A stretch of DNA of 42,555 nucleotides. It comes from an uncultured Eubacteriales bacterium. Its GTDB lineage: Bacteria; Bacillota; Clostridia; Oscillospirales; Acutalibacteraceae. The stretch is taken from assembly GCA_934729465.1 (NCBI GenBank), contig CAKVEP010000011.1, positions 1 to 42,555 of the forward strand. Direction: 5' to 3'. Shown piece by piece: positions 39,486-42,555 of this stretch (positions are counted from its first letter, which is position 1; the number at the start of each line of letters is the position of its first letter). Under the pieces are notes generated by a model that ran no database searches, had not been told where the DNA came from, and was given only the letters and a program-made list of their open reading frames with translations. The position numbers were made by a program, and so were the translations under genes.

Positions 39486-40377
39486 CGTCGCCACCTTCTT
39501 TCTTTAAATAACGACTAATTGATATAATCCCTCCAATTAATCCAAATAATATTCCCGCAACAGTAAAGCTTCCTGCAATATAGTAAACTAAACTGCTAAA
39601 GGGTATGCCTTGGAACGGTACGATTTTATTAATAACCATCATAAGTTCATCGTAAACGAACTTTAAAACCACCGTGGAAATAGCCGCAGAAATGAGTCCT
39701 ATTACAATACCTTCAATTATAAAGGGAATACGTATAAACCAATTTGTCGCCCCAACAGACTTCATTATACTTATCTCGAACCTTCTGCTATACATCGTAA
39801 CCTTTATAGTGTTAGAAATAATAAACAACGAAACTGCTCCAAGTGCAATAATAGTCCATATTCCGGCATTAGTAACCAGATTGTTCAAACTCGTAAGCTT
39901 AGAAGCTGTGTCACTCCTGTCGCTCACAGTGTCTACTCCACTAATTTTTTTAATCTCAGATGCTGTCATATCGTAAAGCGATAAATCTTCCATCGTAACA
40001 TGGTAAGCATCTGGCAAAGGGTTTTCGTTTTCCTTAAGCACATCAAATAAAGAGCCAAGCATTTCCTGATATTCCTTAACGGCTTCTTCCTTTGGATAAT
40101 ATCTACATTCAAGCACATTCGGAATTTTCTCTATCTTCTCCCCAATATTGCGAGCCTCAGCAGAAGTGATGTTATAATCAAGGTAAACATTTATAACATT
40201 TTGGTCCTCTATAGACTTTAGCACACGGCTAATATTCACAGACAACAGCATTGCCCCGCCAGTAAGGATAAAACAGCATATCATAACAAGCACCGACGCA
40301 AAAGACATCATCCTATTATTCCACACATTTTTAAACCCTTCTTTTAAAAAGTATCCTATTGAACTAATTCTCATCAT
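39472..40377 (-). CDS. ftsX: Cell division protein FtsX
   Basis: The 301-residue membrane protein has four predicted transmembrane segments (about 25-45, 170-190, 225-245 and 270-290). A large extracellular loop (about 50-165) would contact the secreted hydrolase. The N-terminal SIGYFLKEGFKNVWNNRMMSFASV and the segment RRFEISIMKSVGATNWFIRIPFIIEG are typical. Partner of FtsE; their genes overlap by 14 bases. Confidence 0.96.
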   Translation of the reverse strand: MMRISSIGYFLKEGFKNVWNNRMMSFASVLVMICCFILTGGAMLLSVNISRVLKSIEDQNVINVYLDYNITSAEARNIGEKIEKIPNVLECRYYPKEEAVKEYQEMLGSLFDVLKENENPLPDAYHVTMEDLSLYDMTASEIKKISGVDTVSDRSDTASKLTSLNNLVTNAGIWTIIALGAVSLFIISNTIKVTMYSRRFEISIMKSVGATNWFIRIPFIIEGIVIGLISAAISTVVLKFVYDELMMVINKIVPFQGIPFSSLVYYIAGSFTVAGILFGLIGGIISISRYLKKEGGDVVVW

Positions 40378-41050
40378 CCTGCCTCCTCAAACCGGTATCG
40401 TTTTTAATTTTACCTTTAAACAATTCAACGGTTCTAAACGGAAATTTTTTAACAATTGATAAATCGTGAGTAACCATAATAATGGTTGTCCCACATTTAT
40501 TTATTTCGGCAAGCAGGTCAACTATCTCAAAAGACATAGATGGGTCAATATTACCAGTTGGTTCATCTGCTATTATGGTGTGAGGATTATTAACGAGCGC
40601 CCTTGCAAGACCAATTCTTTGTTTTTCGCCGCCCGACAACTCTGAAGGAAGTCTTCTAGCTTTGTCTTCAAGTCCAACAAGACCCAACACATAAGGGACT
40701 CTTTTTCTGATGTCTCTTTCCCTTGCGCCTGTTATGTGCATAGCAAATGCAACATTATCATACACCGTCATTTTTTCAATTACTCTGAAATCCTGAAACA
40801 CAACCCCCATCGTTCGCCTCAAATAAGGAATATCTCTCTTTTTCAAGGTTGATAAGTCAGTGCCGTCAACAATAATTTTGCCGGAAGTGGGCTTTTCCTC
40901 ACACATTATAAGTTTTAAAAATGTACTCTTACCAGCCCCCGAAGCTCCAACAATAAAAACAAATTCCCCACTTGATATAGAAAGATTTAAGTCTTCCAGT
41001 GCAACTATATTTTTATCATAAACCTTGTTTACACCTATAAAATCTATCAT
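40364..41050 (-). CDS. ftsE: Cell division ATP-binding protein FtsE
   Basis: The start is the ATG at 41050; a GTG three codons earlier is only three bases from the ribosome-binding site. The 228-residue ABC ATPase has Walker A GASGAGKS, Q-loop VVFQDFRV, signature LSGGEKQR and Walker B IIADEPTG, followed by a His switch in VTHD. ATP binding by FtsE transmits a signal through FtsX to the cell-wall hydrolase. Confidence 0.96.
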   Translation of the reverse strand: MIDFIGVNKVYDKNIVALEDLNLSISSGEFVFIVGASGAGKSTFLKLIMCEEKPTSGKIIVDGTDLSTLKKRDIPYLRRTMGVVFQDFRVIEKMTVYDNVAFAMHITGARERDIRKRVPYVLGLVGLEDKARRLPSELSGGEKQRIGLARALVNNPHTIIADEPTGNIDPSMSFEIVDLLAEINKCGTTIIMVTHDLSIVKKFPFRTVELFKGKIKNDTGLRRQDDEN

Positions 41051-41078
41051 ATTTTGCACTCACCTCACTTAAATCATT

Positions 41079-41103
41079 GTGCCGCCTTATAAAAAGACGG
41101 CAC
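41079..41103 (-). promoter_or_regulatory. Hairpin between the CdaR-type regulator and ftsE
   Basis: On minus-strand RNA a 10-bp stem (41103-41094 with 41088-41079, one U-G pair) lies about 30 bases before the ftsE start. It has no U tract after it. It may be an inefficient terminator for the upstream gene, an RNA-processing site or a leader structure of ftsE. Confidence 0.5.
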
Positions 41104-41122
41104 ATTAATTTAAATTAAAATT

Positions 41123-42208
41123 TTAATATTTCATTGGATTTGCCATCAAATATTTCTTAACCATCAACGCCACTTTAAATACTATAGCATCTTCAAACTC
41201 TCTGAGGTCTAAACCCGTAACTTTTTTAATTTTTTCAAGCCTGTAAACCAGGGTGTTTCTGTGAACAAATAATTTTCTTGATGTTTCAGAAACATTTAAG
41301 CTGTTCTCGAAAAACTTTTGGATTGTGAATAAAGTTTCTTGGTCCATAGCTTCAACAGAACCCTTCTTAAATACTTCTTTCAAGAAAGCTTCACACAAAG
41401 TTGTTGGCAATTGATAAACAAGCCTTGCAATTCCCAAATTGTCGTAACTAATAACATTTTTCTCTGTCTCGAAAACCTTAGCAACTTCAATTGCAACTTG
41501 AGCCTCTTTAAAAGACCTTGCTAATTCTTTTATTCCATTAACAGCCGTACCGATACCAATTACGCAACGAGTATAATACTCTCCAACAAGCGTGTCTAAG
41601 ATTGAAGCAGCAAGTTTTTCCAAATCTTTGATGTCAGTATCTTGACGAATTTCTTTAACTAAAGCAACGTCGGTTTCGCTAATGTTGATAACGAAATCCT
41701 TAGTTTTGTCAGGGAACAAAGATTGAACAACTTCATATGCAGAAGCGTCAGACTTCGAAGTAACCTTAACTAGCATACAAACTCTGCTAACATCAGAATT
41801 AAAGCGTAATTCTCTAGCCTTTAAGTAAATGTCGCCCGGCAAAACATTGTCTAGCAATACATTTTTAACAAAGTTAGATTTATCATATTTTTCATCATAA
41901 TATTGCTTAACATTACCCATAGTAACAGCTAAAATTGAAGCATATTTTTTAGCAGAATCGTCGTTACCCGAAACGAAAACTGCATGCTCCGGATGCACAC
42001 TGCTACCAAAAGATTTATAAGTAACACCGTTAATAACAAAAGTGTCAGAAGCAAGAAGAACCTCTGAATTTATAGATTGGTTAACCTCGCCAACCTTACT
42101 CATGTCACTACATGCAACTACTAAAGAAGACTCATCAACAACGCCAATAACTCTGTCGATAGAATCTCTCATTTGATTAATTATACCTTGAAACAACCTA
42201 TTAGACAT
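41123..42208 (-). CDS. CdaR/PucR-type transcriptional regulator
   Basis: The start is the ATG at 42208, five bases after GAGGG; an ATG four codons earlier has a weaker site. The 361-residue product has an N-terminal sensor-like region starting SNRLFQGIINQMRDSIDRVIGVVDESSLV, typical of CdaR (sugar diacid) regulators. A central GGDEF-like/PucR linker domain follows, then a C-terminal PucR HTH (LNVSETSRKLFVHRNTLVYRLEKIKKVTGLDLREFED). In Bacteria this HTH type activates catabolic genes; no such gene lies nearby, so the target is unknown. Confidence 0.9.
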   Translation of the reverse strand: MSNRLFQGIINQMRDSIDRVIGVVDESSLVVACSDMSKVGEVNQSINSEVLLASDTFVINGVTYKSFGSSVHPEHAVFVSGNDDSAKKYASILAVTMGNVKQYYDEKYDKSNFVKNVLLDNVLPGDIYLKARELRFNSDVSRVCMLVKVTSKSDASAYEVVQSLFPDKTKDFVINISETDVALVKEIRQDTDIKDLEKLAASILDTLVGEYYTRCVIGIGTAVNGIKELARSFKEAQVAIEVAKVFETEKNVISYDNLGIARLVYQLPTTLCEAFLKEVFKKGSVEAMDQETLFTIQKFFENSLNVSETSRKLFVHRNTLVYRLEKIKKVTGLDLREFEDAIVFKVALMVKKYLMANPMKY

Positions 42209-42282
42209 AAAATCCCTCATCTTTCAACTATAATGAACAAAATTAAAAAGCATAGCTAAATAATTTACTGTGTACATTATCT

Positions 42283-42311
42283 ATTATACATAATTAATGT
42301 TTTTTTTGCAA
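42283..42311 (-). promoter_or_regulatory. Candidate sigma-A promoter of the CdaR-type regulator
   Basis: On minus, TTGCAA (42311-42306) and perfect TATAAT (42288-42283) are separated by 17 bases, about 75 bases before the start codon. It lies after the rRNA terminator, so the gene is not simply read from the rRNA operon. Confidence 0.65.
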
Positions 42312-42409
42312 GTCCTAATTGCTCAAAAAGTCTAATAAATAAAAATTTCTGTCTAAATGCACTGAATTTTAATTTAATTATAAAAAATAATATATAGTTG
42401 TCTAATTGC

Positions 42410-42438
42410 AAAATTGGTTACCATTAAATGGTAACCAA
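42410..42438 (-). terminator. Terminator of the rRNA operon
   Basis: On minus, TTGGTTACCA (42438-42429), loop TTTAA, TGGTAACCAA (42423-42414), then TTTTGC. The 10-bp stem is perfect; the T-tract is short. It lies about 67 bases after the end of 23S rRNA. Confidence 0.75.
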
Positions 42439-42505
42439 CTTAAATTTCCAAAACACCCTAAAAACTGAATAAAGAAAAAATCAGGAAGGAAAAACCAAAT
42501 CAAAA

Positions 42506-42555
42506 GGGTCAAGCCCTCGACCAATTAGTACTGCCAAGCTAAATGTGTTACCACA
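42506..42555 (-). rRNA. 23S ribosomal RNA, 3' end (cut off by the window)
   Basis: On minus, the sequence from 42555 (AGCTTGGCAGTACTAATTGG, then TCGAGGGCTTGACC) matches the conserved 3' terminus of 23S rRNA, where E. coli has GAGCTAACCGGTACTAATGA and then GGCTTAACC. The exact mature end is placed at about 42506. No 5S rRNA gene follows before the terminator. Confidence 0.9.

Noticed and set aside
1..42555. CRISPR arrays, insertion sequences and att-type flanking repeats of the phage-like region
   Set aside because: No regularly spaced repeats, transposase motifs or direct repeats flanking 10850-22449 were seen by eye; a repeat search was not possible.

Overview
The window is low-GC, gene-dense DNA from a spore-forming member of the Clostridia. 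The placement rests on SpoIIID, a SpoVM-like micro-ORF, an AdhE fusion, ThyX in place of a visible ThyA, ComFC, YlxR/YlxQ and strong GGAGG ribosome-binding sites. No finer rank can be read from the sequence. Almost everything is on the minus strand. The main plus-strand genes are a short secreted ORF at the left, spoIIID, and the XRE regulator/small membrane protein/spoVM group.

Left edge (1-1800): the 3' part of a tRNA-Leu(CAG), a small secreted protein gene on plus, and a convergent, more GC-rich secreted protein gene on minus. Then come about 600 bases without genes and a tRNA-Gln(CTG)-tRNA-Pro(CGG) unit with its own promoter and terminator.

1.9-10.8 kb: a translation/transcription operon read right to left as rimP-nusA-ylxR-ylxQ-infB-rbfA-nrnA-truB-ribF-(GG-leader Cys-rich peptide)-prfB. 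A consensus sigma-A promoter and a rimP-leader-type hairpin stand in front of it. Oddities are a RibF without its riboflavin kinase domain, a Cys-rich peptide with a double-glycine leader, and a prfB without the autoregulatory frameshift.

10.85-22.45 kb: a compact phage-like structural operon with terminase, portal, prohead protease carrying a nested scaffold start, capsid, connectors, a possible tube protein, a LysM tail protein, a contractile-type baseplate and a small fibre. It has no sheath, tape measure, lysis, integration, replication or repressor genes. It looks like a reduced or domesticated particle system and is the most unusual part of the window.

22.6-28.9 kb: a metabolic operon thyX-tmk-DJ-1-5-FCL-mltG-pncB-degV, with a promoter before thyX and a terminator after degV. 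It covers thymidylate, folate, NAD and cell-wall functions.

29.0-32.0 kb: a class B penicillin-binding protein with KTS instead of KTG, then a self-contained unit of two double-glycine leader peptides that share a WLxxNWxK motif. Divergent from these is spoIIID with a candidate sigma-E promoter.

32.0-36.5 kb: adhE, a small sigma-region-4 protein with a coiled partner, and the XRE regulator, 47-residue membrane protein and spoVM group.

36.5-42.5 kb: an ftsE-ftsX-M23 hydrolase-S41 pseudopeptidase-comFC cell division/cell wall operon, a CdaR/PucR-type regulator, and at the right edge the 3' end of a 23S rRNA gene with no 5S rRNA gene behind it.
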